A stretch of 64,000 nt of DNA from Ptychodera flava (GCF_041260155.1 NC_091930.1:23593237-23657236); one strand, 5' to 3'. Counted from the stretch's first letter, positions 14,501 through 34,600 are shown. Program-made: numbers and translations. The notes: generated by a model from the sequence alone, not told the origin.

Positions 14501-16465
14501 AATGAGGTATACTTACACTTCTTTGAAGAAATAGACATGTTGGCTTTCACGTTTACGTTCGACTGCTGCTTTAGCAAGAGCATGACGTCGCCTTTGGTAA
14601 AATAGATGATAATTTACCGAATGATTATTTAATGGTAATTATACGGGATTTATGTCGAAATTTTCATCGTTGTCTGCCCAGCTATTTATTCGTCTGAGGA
14701 TTACCATTTGTTATTGTAGTATGAGATTCTATAATGTTCGGTGGCAGTTGCTAGGCCGTGAACCACAATTGAATTAATCGATGACAAAATAACGACTTTC
14801 TGTTTTTCAAAAAGGTCATCTTATCATCTCAGGGCTGTTCTCTTCGGAAGAATTGCGAGACAGTAAATTTAAGCATATTGATGAAGGGATCATGACTTGG
14901 CTATTTTTTGACAGAAGGAGTGCTAAATTGAGTGATTCTTATATTTGGCCGTGCTCAATTTACCTTACGTATAATATACACCTAACATCATTTGCATCAG
15001 CAGAAATCACTGGTGAGAAATTTCATCCCAAGTCAACTCAGCATGTTGGTCGACAAAATATCACATCAAGCCGAATGACGCAAGTAAGCTATCTCTTTTA
15101 CTAAACGTCTATGTTTCTTACAGTGATGCAATTGGTAACTGAAAATAGAATGTCATTTGAATATTGCATAACAGGGAATGTCATGCATTGTCTGGTACAC
15201 AAGTGCAAAACTGCCAAAGTTGACCCCGCAATGGACCATGATCAATGTTGTATTTGCATAGCCTATTGAATTAGAATCTGCATGTTGCTAACCTGGCAGC
15301 CCTATAGGCATGACATCAATGGCCTGTAATTGGTCTCATATCAGTTTATTGAGACGTGGTAAGAGTGTGTTAGGTGGGGTTTTTTTGCAAACTTATACCT
15401 GTGCGATCCTTAATTTGCATCAAATCAAAGATGGCCACCAACATGACTTCTACAGTCATACAGTCTCATATCAATATATAAGACTGATGTTTATACCTTA
15501 GATGAGGTCTTCCATTCAATTTACAACTAATTTATATCTGCGCTATATAAATAACGAAATAATTCGGACAAGACATGTAATCGACGTCATAAATCAACAA
15601 TTGACATAAATTGTGTGCAATGGTCCTTACATATAGAGCATCATAGCGAAAAGTTTCATTTTGTCTAAAGTGCTCGGAGTTAAGGGGTGGATGAATGCAC
15701 AATTTAAGTGAAATCAACCGTACAATTGTGCAGCAAAATCTAAAATAGACGCAAAACAAATAAACACATGCGCCCAAATTGCCACAAAAAGTATTTACAT
15801 ATTGCGTAGATTAAGTTGTATTTTTGAGACAATCATGTTTTTTCTTTAGAGAAAACAGTAAAATCATTCATTAAGATATAGAATTGGTGCTAAAATGCAA
15901 GATGCACAACAAAACAGTTTCCACAACAAAACGGGACGGTATCATACCATGTTTAGGTCTAGTTTCTGGTCATCTGATCTGTAAAATCTTCAAAGAATAT
16001 CAAAAATAGAACACACCGCAAAGACGGTCACCAAGATGGTTGCTATTATTACTTGTGTATGATTTAGACTATTGAGTACTTCACCCAATGTCGACAAGAA
16101 CAGTACGCGAAACATTGTGCAATATTCTTTTAGAGCCCCGAAATGTTAATGCATCCATGTTTTTCAAGTTACATTATTATATCAGACAGTAACTACAACA
16201 TCGTCCCACTTTCAAATTGTTACTCTTCCCTTGGTTTCGATTCAACACTTTCGTTTCATGACATATGATTCCCCGAAACAATGCCCCTAATATATTTTTC
16301 TTTGTTCAGGCGCCTAGTCAAAAAGACGTCGGCTATTATGAAGTGGCTCTCAGCTCGATCGGTGTCCCTGTGCAGCAGAGCCAGTCCGAACCTGCCAATA
16401 TAGAGCAAACGCAATATGCGTCACTACAGCCAACACAACCTAGTGAATATCAAAGTTTAAGGTAA
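4430..16465 (+). CDS. Receptor A: four-Ig transmembrane receptor with ITIM-rich tail (one stop in Ig2)
   Basis: Ten-exon model: 4430-4481, 7818-8129, 9230-9517, 10375-10656, 10916-11218, 11993-12121, 12803-12818, 12919-13016, 15004-15083, 16310-16465. The exons sum to 1716 nt (571 aa if the internal stop is ignored). Order: signal peptide 1-17, Ig1 18-121, Ig2 122-217, Ig3 218-311, Ig4 312-412, uncharged membrane helix about 418-441, then a tail of about 116 residues. Tail tyrosines: DYANAG, SDYAEI, VGYYEV, TQYASL and SEYQSL. SDYAEI, VGYYEV and SEYQSL fit the ITIM consensus (S/I/V/L)xYxx(I/V/L), and TQYASL is ITSM-like. By analogy with vertebrate ITIM receptors it would recruit tandem-SH2 phosphatases; this is inference. 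The Ig2 exon carries an in-frame TAA where receptor B has GAA. Skipping that phase 1-1 exon keeps frame, so the gene may be functional without Ig2, or may be a young pseudogene. Confidence 0.8.
5638..5690. repeat. Short perfect hairpin
   Basis: AGTCACTGTCAGA and its exact reverse complement, 27 nt apart, beside text resembling a degraded tRNA-type SINE (GTGAGTTTGAGACCCGG, GAGCAAGGTGCTTTAC). Confidence 0.5.
6840..7172 (-). mobile_element. tRNA-derived SINE
   Basis: The minus strand starts near 7172 with a tRNA-like head: a box A-like GGCTATCGTAGTGGA, then a box B-like GAGTTCGAGCCC. It ends with a GCACCTTGAGC...GCGCTATATAAG tail common to SINEs of aquatic animals. It lies in receptor A intron 1. 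Family not assigned. Confidence 0.7.
7470..7735. repeat. Short AT-rich interspersed repeat, copy 1
   Basis: Matches about 19440-19680 in the same orientation over roughly 220 bp. Ends are loosely inverted (GAACTGATTTGGGATAAT type), suggesting an old non-autonomous DNA element. Confidence 0.5.
7818..8129 (+). CDS. Receptor A exon 2, Ig1
   Basis: 312 nt, phase 1-1. V-type Ig with LNCTYN, KVWFH and GEYKC. The start was chosen as TTAAG before ATTTCAG because this keeps frame with exon 1 and agrees with the other copies; the CAG six bases on would break frame. Confidence 0.8.
8484..8579. repeat. (GA)n microsatellite
   Basis: About 96 bp in receptor A intron 2. Receptor B has a short, decayed GA stretch at the matching place (about 42525-42548). 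Confidence 0.95.
9230..9517 (+). CDS. Receptor A exon 3, Ig2 with in-frame stop
   Basis: 288 nt, phase 1-1, good acceptor and GTAAAT donor. Ig residues are all present (LTC, LVWLKDG, FDC). A TAA at 9279-9281 interrupts the frame before the first Ig cysteine. The splice sites and the rest of the frame are undamaged. Confidence 0.75.
10375..10656 (+). CDS. Receptor A exon 4, Ig3
   Basis: 282 nt, phase 1-1. C2-type Ig (IDC, then GVYKC). It is nearly identical to receptor B exon 45979-46260 and the same length as the kinase receptor's Ig4 exon. Confidence 0.88.
10916..11218 (+). CDS. Receptor A exon 5, Ig4
   Basis: 303 nt, phase 1-1. I-set-like Ig (DLVC, VMWFD, GIYRCEASN). Shared with receptor B exon 46530-46832. 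No counterpart seen in the kinase receptor. Confidence 0.88.
11993..12121 (+). CDS. Receptor A exon 6, transmembrane
   Basis: 129 nt, phase 1-1. About 24 hydrophobic residues with no charge, then FYKKR stop-transfer residues. The lack of a membrane charge argues against pairing with an ITAM adaptor. Confidence 0.85.
12803..12818 (+). CDS. Receptor A exon 7, 16-nt micro-exon
   Basis: Acceptor CGTTGCAG, donor GTAAGT, phase 1 to 2, encodes most of DYANAG. Receptor B has an exon of the same 16-nt length and phase at 48623-48638, which supports both. Confidence 0.7.
12919..13016 (+). CDS. Receptor A exon 8, ITIM SDYAEI
   Basis: 98 nt, phase 2 to 1, acceptor TTTAAAG, donor GTAAGA. Contains SDYAEI, a consensus ITIM. 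Positional counterpart of receptor B exon 48787-48899. Confidence 0.75.
15004..15083 (+). CDS. Receptor A exon 9, phase-bridging tail exon (tentative)
   Basis: 80 nt, acceptor CATCAGCAG, donor GTAAGC, open, phase 1 to 0. An exon of exactly this phase is needed to join exon 8 to the last exon, and receptor B has a phase 1-0 exon at the same place (51769-52235). No sequence similarity and no tyrosine motif, so it is the weakest exon of the model. Confidence 0.4.
16310..16465 (+). CDS. Receptor A last exon, three tyrosine motifs
   Basis: Acceptor TTTGTTCAG, phase 0, stop TAA. Carries VGYYEV, TQYASL (27 residues later) and SEYQSL (11 further). Homologous in layout to the last exon of receptor B. 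Confidence 0.8.
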   Translation, partial: APSQKDVGYYEVALSSIGVPVQQSQSEPANIEQTQYASLQPTQPSEYQSLR

Positions 16466-16625
16466 ATGAACCCCGTGAACAAATATCCGGACTCTGAACT
16501 ATTTACGATGCCGTTTAACTTAAATCTTACTGCTTATGTTGGGTAAACAGAAGTGTCTGTCAACATGAATATAAAAAAATATTTTTCGAAGACATCGTGG
16601 CACGAAGCAAATAGTATGCAAACAA

Positions 16626-16628
<3 letters not shown>

Positions 16629-16702
<74 letters not shown>
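16629..16702. repeat. (GA)n microsatellite
   Basis: 74 bp of GA about 165 bp after the receptor A stop codon. Confidence 0.95.
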
Positions 16703-16707
<5 letters not shown>

Positions 16708-19439
16708 GATAGTATGATTATATCTGTCACTTAAGTTTCGGGCATCTTCTGACAAAGTTTTCTCTTCACCTTCATTGATATGGTCAGGACATACTGTTAC
16801 ACTATAGTTGGGGGGGGGGGGGTTAAAAATCAATAATAATATTTTTTATGACGATACTTTGAAACCAACCCATAAAGTTTGCTTTATCAGCATGGATTTT
16901 GTCAGTAATTCGAATGTGTAGCTTTTCTGACATACAAAGATTACTCTGCTTGCTCATTAATGTCAGAGTAACTGAATGCTTTGTCAATAATTGAACAACG
17001 TGCATTATTTTTGTAAGGAACGATTGCATGTGATTAGCGAAGCGTGTATTGAAGGTTTTATCCGTGAGACCAAATTCAAACTTTTCCCTTATTGACTCTT
17101 GTTGAGACTTTAGCCTTAAATGACACTCCCACCTTGTCTGCTTAACGAACATGAATAAGGTTTCACAATGGTAAGCACTCAATGATATCGACAGAAGCAA
17201 AGACAGAATGGAGTAAAACCTGATATCAAAATGTTATCTTTATCTTCATCTTTATGTAAACTGGACTGAAATGCTATATTAATTTGTACATCTTATGAAA
17301 GAAAAAAACGCAAACAAAACAAAAAGAAAAAAAACTCATAAGATATATATGGAAATAAAGAAAAGATAGAGCAGGCTTTTGCTTCCCATGGCGTCTATTT
17401 TGAATGTGTTTAGTTCAAAAGACCATAAGTGACTCTAAGGCAGGATACAAAAGTGCGAACACGGACCATACCTTTGCGCCTGGTCAACACGCAGCCCTTA
17501 TATGTCGAGTGTAGAGCTAGCAATAGACTATAAAAACAGCATCGTTTTAGGTCATGTTAAATGCCCGTCACAGGTGTTCATATTTATTTATTATAGAAAT
17601 TATCTTATTCCAGGACATGATTTTCGTCACTGGATATGCTTTATATCTTTTGAATGAGACCAGAAGATCTGACGTTTATCTGTAAAAAGACCATGTGTTT
17701 TTTTTACATGCATCGTATATCAAACGCCGCGCTCTCCATAGGATTCAACGGTAACTCGTCGATGACAACTTGGGATGCATAATCATCACTTGACAGAAAG
17801 TGAACCGGAACAAATATCAACTTGACAACTTCAGGATTTTACAATGATCAAATTAGAAATTTACTTAGGAAATACTGTATATTTCCAATAATATGTATAG
17901 AACATATGATAAACCGCACAGCAGTAATCAAAATATATCAATACGCCCTTCGATGATAAAAATCGTTGTGCTTTTGTCAACAGATTTTCATCTAAAATGA
18001 AAATAAATAGTATGTAGTTGTCATAAGTATGTAAACCCAACAATTTTGAGTGAAAACATGTAAGAGAGACATGTAAATTATGCCAAATCAAGTGACTATG
18101 TACCCTCGAGGCAGGAGACCATATGCCCTCCTTACATCGGGAAATGTCTCCTACCCTCGGACACCTAGTCCTATGTTTGAGCTGTATTATAGAATAGTCA
18201 GTGGTCTCGTACTTTTCAGTCGAGAATCCATCACTCAAATGCTAAAATCAGTTAATCTTGTTTTAACTTCTAGTAAAAACGCAATAGATGACAGAATATT
18301 ATCTTCAGAGTACAGCAAGTGTGGGTATTTAAATTCCTTTCAATTCCTTTCGATGTAATAATGACACCGTCCAAAGCAGCAGTTGACAGAAAATTAAACA
18401 CGTATCTTTTGGTTGGTCGTGATAATTATAGCAATAAAAAAAGATACATTTACTTATACATGTACCGACCGTAGCGTCTACTCTAGGCCACTTTCAAATA
18501 GTTGTCGGTAACCAGATATCGCAAAGTGTCTTCTAGCAAGCTGTAATTGTTTTTTTATCTTTTTGCTTTACTTGTTCACTTCATTTAATTCCGTAAAATA
18601 CAGACAGGTCTCATACCAATTTGGAGATGATGTTTTACTCTTAATACTTCCAACTTACCCAAATACTACAGTTTTTAACGAATTTTCTCTTTCGCCATGG
18701 GTCAACAAGAGTACATCGGCAAGCTTGGAGTTGAAATTGATATCAAGGCGCAGGTAAAATGAATATGGGTCACTTACGCCAGATTTGTTCAACCAATATG
18801 AAGTTATCATTTAGAAATGAAAAATCCAAGGCAAAATAGCTTACGAGAATCTATAGCTAAATTAAATAGTGACCAGTTATCTTTCAGGCTTTTAGTTTAT
18901 CTGGAAACCCCAGGATTGAATATACATGTAAGATCAAGTAAGCAAATATTAGGTAACCTGTATCTTTCTCTCCAACTCACAGCACAACGTTGTATCCGCT
19001 TAGCTCAATGCGTAGAGCCTCTAGGCTACTCATGGTTACGCTGCAACGCGGAAATGTCTTTGAAAAAATCAGCCGAGTCACACTTCATGGCACATTGGTA
19101 TTACCTGGAACTGTTATCAGGAGGTCATCGTGTCATGACAGGGCAATACTCGTTAAACGCTGTGAGATAGTGACAATTTTTCTTGGCTGGTAAACAGAAG
19201 GAAACCTAAAAATTACCAGTGAGGGCCCTGGGCAAGTTGCAGTGCCAGAAAAAAATACACAGGAGATTCTCCTACAATAATAATGGATCAATCATCGAAC
19301 ACCTTTGACATAATATCTCAGGTCACACAGGATAGGCCTGATTTCTCAACGATTTACCGTGCGTGTCTGTTTAGTCAGGCTTTATTTGAATGGCATCAAT
19401 AGTCAATTGTAACGTTTGGTCATTTTTATTATGCTTAAT

Positions 19440-19680
19440 TTTAATAATCCGAGTGGAACTGATTTGGGATAATTTCATGGTGAAGTAATGTCGGTTTAAT
19501 CAGCAAATGTAAGCTCATCTGCTTTTCTTTTTACGTTATGCACTTTTTTATAAGTCATTTGTAATATTGAAACATTCAGCTATAAGGCACCTAACAATTT
19601 TTAGAGATTTGAAAAATATGAAGATCCAATTATCCCAAATTATTTCAAATCAAGTTTAATTAAAACATGTGTCTGGATAA
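19440..19680. repeat. Short AT-rich interspersed repeat, copy 2
   Basis: Second copy of the repeat at 7470-7735, with TTTGGGATAAT near one end and an inverted ATTATCCCAAA near the other. Confidence 0.5.
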
Positions 19681-20031
19681 AAAAAAAATCATGGAGTTCA
19701 TACTGATAACTCTTCATTGTGTAGGGGGAATTTATGTACGCAAGAAGACTGACTACGTTGCTCTAACAGGGCAAAGTTTAACAGTGTTCTACAGTAACAA
19801 ATGTATGGCTACTACGTTGAAACTCTTTATCTAGCCTGATGACACTTCAGATTAGATTTGACGTGCAAATGAAAGAGAACGATGAGTCAGAATGCAGTAG
19901 ATCGAATATAAAGACTTAAGAAAATAATACTTTAAATTTACGCGAAACTTCGTGCTCTAGAAAACTGTGTAGGAAGTATATAAATAAAGTTACAGATCGT
20001 GGAAAATACCGTTTATCTAATAAAATGGCTT

Positions 20032-20033
<2 letters not shown>

Positions 20034-20110
<77 letters not shown>

Positions 20111-20136
20111 GTCTATCTGTCTATCTGTCTATCTGT
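20034..20136. repeat. (TATC)n microsatellite
   Basis: About 100 bp of tetranucleotide repeat, with TGTC variants at its right end. Confidence 0.95.
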
Positions 20137-20972
20137 GTATTGTAAATGGGCGAACATGGAGTGCAAAGGGGCGGGTGCTCTTTATGGGCGAAGATCGATG
20201 GACAATTTTTGCTATCGGGAAAGAGAGGGCGTAGAGTCACTTTTCATTGTAGGAATTGTGGAGTCTTAAAGAGTTGTAATTAGAGGGAATTTTCTCGGTA
20301 ACATCAGTTAAGGCAACACCACTGACATTCTTGAACGTGGACAAAACTTTTGATACACAGCAGTAGGTGGAACCGTGCTCTTTTTGCATTCATTCTATCA
20401 AAAGGGCCAACTGTAATGATTACGACAGGGGAGGATTTCATCCTATGGAATGGCCTATTGGGTCTTCTATGTGATGGAGCTACACAAAGCAGGATTGTAA
20501 AACATCTGAAACACAAATAACAGCTGAAGTAGTTAGACATCCTGCAAGTTACATTAAAAAAACAACAAGCATCAAAATGAATTTCAGACTAACATTTATT
20601 GCTATTTACAAGAAATGAAACAGTAATTGTTGCAACATAATCAAATCTAATACTTACAAGGGTATACTAACTTGCCAAAAAAATGACATTCTTATGAATG
20701 TTACTTGTTAAATCGCATGGATAACATAATTCGATGTTATAAAGTTTACCTCATGCATCTGATGCAAAATTGCTGGCTGTTTCACTGGGAAATCCCCTGC
20801 ACATTACATACCACTCATAATTGCTGGTCCATTTACCTCGCATCCAAGCTTTGTCAAGCCAGAAGTACTCTACAGTTTGACAAGTTCCTTTCACACATCT
20901 GATGTAATCAAAGTTTGAAACCCTAGATAAACTAAGCAAACCTAGCACAACATTGTCTCTTTCCATGCTGCA

Positions 20973-21088
20973 GAATATAACACCTTCAAGAAACAACACA
21001 AACTGCTTGCTCCTTCATAGACGAGCACATCTAAACAGGGCTATGAAGGAGCAAGCAGTTTGTGTTGTTTCTTGAAGGTGTTATATTC
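20973..21088. repeat. Perfect 48-bp inverted repeat with 20-nt loop
   Basis: 20973-21020 and 21041-21088 are exact reverse complements by reading, enclosing 20 nt. Perfect arms indicate a recent event. Confidence 0.9.
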
Positions 21089-21276
21089 GCGATAATGAAT
21101 TAATGGTCATGACCATTAATTCATTATCGCGATGGTTTCGCTTATCGTGTTTAAACCGGGGTTGAATATATGCATGGTCACCTATTTATTCAGTGCCTCT
21201 TGCCATGTCAAACAATGTAAGTAATATCTCGAGTCAAACAAAATTCATGACAAAATGGCCGACTTTGTCCCTGTAA
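21088..21276. mobile_element. Palindromic DNA element, family P, copy 1
   Basis: Begins with a perfect 44-nt palindrome (21088-21131, centre TCATGA), followed by about 145 bp ending AAAATGGCCGACTTTGTCCC. Copies: about 35237-35364 (one arm) and 43342-43665 (two inverted arms around the same palindrome core). No coding capacity; non-autonomous. Confidence 0.7.
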
Positions 21277-23070
21277 TCTAATTAAACACAGAAATATTTT
21301 CCTATCATACTTACAGTAGATTTCCCATTGGTTTATAAACGAGAAGTATATTTTGAAGAATCTATGGTTTTCCAAAGATATGATTGCTCTTTAACTAGCT
21401 TGTCCACTTACTGACTTCGATGTTAGGCACAGATAAAATTCACTTGATAAACTTTAACGTTGCATACACAACAGCATTTCTCCTACGCACTCTTATATGA
21501 AGTCAGATTAATGTTTTGCATTTTGTCTTAGAACAAAACATGATCAATGGTTACATCATTCTGGAATCAAGGTGTTTAAACAGAGATTCACAACATGTAT
21601 ACAGGATTGAATATACCATTACGCATAATTTATTATACATCATCCATAATACACAATGTATGTCTATACCGTCATTTGAAAATTTATGTATGCGTCTCCC
21701 ATGAACACTCCAACCTGGCGCATTGTTACTCATACTACAATTACAAAATATACTTACAAAGTATATAAAATGTCATTGCTTTTAAAGAGAGTGCGTTGAA
21801 TTAAGGCATATTCCCACTCGCAGCCAATATACTAATGTTTGCAGGCAATATGAATGTAACTTAACCAGCATTAGCCTTGTTACTTGATATTCCCTAATAG
21901 CAAAACCTTTTCTTTGTAGAGCAGGCGATAAAAAATCTGAAAACACTTTCACTAAGCGAGAGAAAATAAATTTCTACATTTTGTAAGATTATAAGATTAT
22001 TCTCGAAATAAAAAAAAATCTACATTTAAGTTGTATGGATGATCTTTAAATTTAATAACAGTGTCAGGTACATGTAACCTGTAACTTTTTTCCTTTTATA
22101 TGTTTTTACATCGAAATGCAAAAGTATAATATTGGAAGAGCTTGGTTAAATTTTCTCACCATATAGATTGTTATATGTAGTACCAATCAACTAACTGAGG
22201 ATTTTTTATGGGTGAAAAAGACTACAGAAAATTTTGTTATAAAATAAATAAAAAAATATGCACAAGTTTTTGTTTAAAATGACAATAATAAAATGTGTCA
22301 AATCTTTCTAATGTTAGACAAGAATTTGAACTCCTGGTTGATTTTAACGTACCTTATAGTGTGTACATTCCTTCTGAAATTCAATAATAACGTTGTCCCT
22401 CTGCTAAAATTACATTTTTCGAGTGCTAAAATGAGATTTCATTTATCAAAAGTTGCCCAGATTAAACATATGTTTTGAAAACTTTATGATCGCTATCTTC
22501 TAGCGAAAATAAATAAAAATATCATCAGGTAGTGAAATACAGAAATAGAGTGATAAACATATATCAAGTCGTTTGGTTACTGTGAGTATGCTTTTATGAT
22601 GTGAAGAAGATGAATTTCCACTTTTTGCGAAGGGCTTTTTAGTTGATCATCCTTTTAGCAAAAGAAAAAAGTGTCACAGTCCACGCAATATTGGGTCATC
22701 TTTCGACGGTAAGAGTTTGCGTGTTAATCATCACTGATCGAACCAATGTCCATTATTTTAATGTATGTCTACGAAAACAAGAGGGAGAGAAAAATTGAAA
22801 CGATCATGTGGAAGAATGACGTTGGCTCCCTATATTTGAAAGATATGTGAAAGTACAAGACGCTCGTGGGAGAGACGAAACTGATTATTGATATTGGCGA
22901 CGATGGTCAAAATATCTAATCCTCACTTACTTTTTGCACTAGAAACCCATTTCAACATAGCAACCTGTAATATAATCTTTCGTATGCAATATGCTTGGTA
23001 TTTTGTTTTAGAATATTGTATCATAAATCCATTGTCTTAATTTAGTCTCTGTTCAACACATTATCGGTGT

Positions 23071-30802
<7,732 letters not shown>

Positions 30803-31597
30803 AATTGTTAAAATAACTGCTAGAATCAACACCCATAACTTTGTTTTATAATTCCACTTTTCGCGCCATTTCACCACAGTTGTTCTGCACGTAAAGGCGA
30901 AAGAGGGAAAAAATATTTAAGCATTTCAAGAAAATTCAACCTAAGTGTGAAAAAATGTACCTCCCAGGACCGCATGACCAGCATTGACGTCGTGACTGAA
31001 ATTGGCCTATTCGAGAAATCATTGAAATAAAATATTTTAACTAGTTATACAAATTAGTTAAACCATTGTCCTTCATATACCATGAAAATACAAAAATTGC
31101 AGTTGGCATGACTTCTCTTATTGCTTATATGTAACAATTAAAAAAAATCAGAAATTCCGATCAACCTTAAAGCATTGATAAGGCCACTTGTATACAATAA
31201 AACCCCAGGATTCCATTCAAATTTAGTACAATAAAACTTAGCGCAAGGTCTATTAACAAAATCTTGTTTCATATTCAACTTATGCTGATAATCTTTATTT
31301 CCCCACAATTTATCTGTTTCACATTTATGGCATTTTCACGTCTCACGGATGTGAAAAAGGTACACAGTGATTGCAGTAGGGGATGTTCGTTTAAGGAATC
31401 AAAGATGTTGCAAAAGACTACTCAATTTTATACTCGTGGTGCATGAAGAACACACATTGAATACAGCATATTTGCTTCAAATCAAACAACGCCCTCTGTA
31501 GACGGGAATCTGCAATTTCGAATACCTTTTTGTTAGGAGTTAGGGAGGCTTATGGCAACTGTTCAAAGAGACACACATAAACTGGATGATAACAAAG
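30803..31597. promoter_or_regulatory. Divergent (head-to-head) promoter region of unit 2
   Basis: 795 bp between the minus-strand ATG at 30802 and the plus-strand ATG at 31598. Blocks at 30890-31075 and about 31205-31597 match unit 1 flanks. The plus-side block keeps GGAGTTAGGGAGGCTTATG. Shared or coordinated expression is inferred. Confidence 0.55.
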
Positions 31598-31649
31598 ATG
31601 GCTGCATCTGGAAACCGTGCTTTATACATTGCAATTTTTGTTATATGGA
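31598..31649 (+). CDS. Receptor B exon 1, signal peptide
   Basis: 52 nt, MAASGNRALY then hydrophobic residues, donor GTGAGT, phase 1. Paired with receptor A exon 1. Confidence 0.8.
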
Positions 31650-34600
31650 GTGAGTATCAGTTTATGTTTTTTTAAGAAGGAAAAATATTCTGTGCTTCTG
31701 TGACGATTCTGTCAGTGCCGTTCTTTTGAAATCCATACAGTCTGTAAGAGTCTTTTGTCATAATGCGTCACATGAATAGATAAAATAAGGAAATATGTTC
31801 ATATAGAAGCTTAATTCTACAGTTGTCTTTAGATAAGATTTGATATAAATTATAGTCAGTATCATCAATGGGAAGGACTTATACCTTAAATACTAATTTC
31901 TGCTTGCCTTTTTGTCTTCTACTTGATGTTGGCGTTACCGCGTTCAACTACGTTAAAACAGTATGCAAGAATGACATATCGTATTGAAATACGTGTTGAT
32001 CTGCTCTACGCTATCAGATATTGATTTTGTTAACTGTGTTGAATACTTCGTCAACATGTTAATTACCATTCTCTTTTGCCGTGCGGTATTCAGACTCGTT
32101 GCCCTCTAGGACATGTAGTACGATCCTTGCCAACACCTGGCACAAAATAGCAGAAAAATTATAAAGAATGCAAATTAATTTGTCACCTGTTTGGATTAAT
32201 TGCATAAGAGATACCGTTTGACAAAACAAAAAAATTATATATCCAACAAATCAACTATAGTACAATGACCCATCATTGGATCTCCATAGCCGAAAATCAC
32301 TTATTTATATTGAAAAAAAAAACACATAAGAATCAGTGCAATCTTATACAAACCAAACATTTTCATGGAACTATGTCTGCCACCATCCACTCCAAATCTC
32401 GCCATAAGACTCTGGACGTCCAACTAGACGTATATCACTCAGGACATAAATTTGTCCTAAATGATATACGTCTTATAGTCTGTTTCAAAATGACCTATAT
32501 TACACGTCCTACACACATGTACTGCATGCTCTGATTGGTTAATCCGCTTCTCTAAGGTCCACTTTCGGAGCAGTCATTAGAGGGACCTCATGTGTTAGGT
32601 CTCATTATTATAAATTATTCAATTTACAGTTTCCCGTTTGGTTAATGTGTAGTTCCGGTCCTCCAGTGTTCACTGCCTCATTATGCAATGTCCCGTGTAC
32701 TTTTGGATGATGCCTGCACGTGGTCGCAGCTCGATCCCAGTATATGAAGAAAGGTACTCATGCCGAGTATTTGTCAAAATATCTAGTTAGATTTGACCTT
32801 GTTCGAGAGTTCCTTCACTGTTCATGGCATTTTATGTGATACTGTGAATTATACATGAATTAAATATTGTCAGGAGAAATTTTGTCCTTTTCCCTGCACG
32901 AGTTGGTTGAAATGAGCTACTGACGCCTGAAACCGTTACGTAATTTTTGTTACGTAATGCCTTGAAGCTCTATTGTTTCCTCTTGTCATTCACAGGCCTC
33001 ACTGTTGTCGATGCGGCCAATGCCCCGTCAAATCAAAATGAAAATGAAAAGCGTAAACTTTGTACGTAACCAACAATTGGAAAACAACGAGCCAATATGC
33101 CTGTAATGCTAGATTTGGTTCAAGTCGATGAATTTAAAAAAGAAACAAAAGCATTTATAATAGTTTCTCTTGTGTTCTCTCCAATTTCGTACAAAACTAT
33201 TCGAAATTTGGTAGCCCACGCCATGTTTTTCTCAGCGATTGAATGCGTTACCTTTGAGTCTGCGCAGGATAGTGAGTTAGTTTCTGCCGGATTCACCTCC
33301 GGGTGAAACTCCCCTGTATAGCGTTCACCCGACTCATCGCGTCCACTCCACTCACGCGCGCGTTTCACATGAAAGCAAAATACATATCGTTGCGTTCACT
33401 CCACTCAAACATTAACAAATCACAGACTTGAACCGAGTCTACTTAATGCATAAAGGCACAGAGATAAGTAAAAACATGGAAATTTAACGCATGAAGGTTT
33501 CTCGGGCATTTTTCATTATAACGTCCGGCCGATCCGTAAACATCATGAATAACGTATTACTTGAGCTGTAACCAGGAAGCGCTTGGGACATTGCATAATA
33601 AGGCAGTGAACACTGGAGATCCCACCGATCAGCGTAACGAAAATGGACCTTAAATTACCAGATGAACCAATCAGTGATGTTGGTATATATGGACCTGACT
33701 TACGAAACAGGACTGATATGATTATCTGATGTATTTAAAGACAACGGGAAACGTAACTCTGTTTATACTTAATCATTCATTGTGATATAACCGGGGTTAT
33801 GATGGTATCATCGGTTACTTGGTAGCGTGTCGGGGCCGGCAAGGCTGGTATGATGTTGGAGGGGTGAAAGGACGACTTGAGGCGGCGAGTAATATAATCT
33901 AAATATGTTACTTTATTCCACTATACACCAGGCTACGGTACAATAGCTAGAGGTGAGCTTGAGACTGACCAATATACAGGAGGGCCAAGACAGATATACA
34001 TGACCTCGTAAATAGTACTGACAGCTAATTGATAATAATGACATGACACCATGTAACATGCCACCCTCCTTATTTTGATGGAGACAGGGAGTCTACATCA
34101 CTAGTAAGGCAAAATCATTCAGAAAGTCAGCAAAACTTAAAATGAAATAATACAATGCTAATACTACTGAATCTAAAAGAAAATACACGAAAAAAAAATT
34201 CTGTCTAAGTCGGCTACAGCAACCTGGGCAAACACCATTACTATAAGGGTTGAAAATTCAACATGCATTTTTGAAAACAGTTTACATTAGGTCACTAAAG
34301 CCCTTTCACTACATCATTCATGCACTTTCACACACTACCGTACGTCCTAACTCCACATTCCCGACAATGCATCTACATTTTCATTTTCGCTGCCTTGTTG
34401 TAAAGTTTTAATTGATTCTCGTGCAGTATGTTACCCCGTTGCAACATTTCACGATTTTTACTGCACATTTTGTCTAACCAAACCGACGGATTGTGATCTC
34501 TTTGCGCTGTAAATTCCCTCCCGTGAAAGTAAGGATTCAAGGCTTCCACAGGCCAAACAATGGCTAAATACTGTCTTTCTATTGTCGCGTAATTTCTCTC

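Larger units (their letters stand above)
16466..23070. other. Intergenic interval between receptor A and the unit 2 kinase receptor
   Basis: No gene supported: open frames are short and lack conserved residues. Contents: (GA)n at 16629-16702, a G run near 16810-16821, an interspersed repeat at 19440-19680, (TATC)n at 20034-20136, and the hairpin/palindrome element at 20973-21276. The two flanking genes converge on it, so it should hold their 3' UTRs. Confidence 0.6.

Noticed and set aside
14831-14862. Extra exon of receptor A after CTCAG at 14830 with donor GTAAAT
   Set aside because: Sites are acceptable and phase 1-1 fits, but it is very short and has no counterpart in receptor B; left out of the model.
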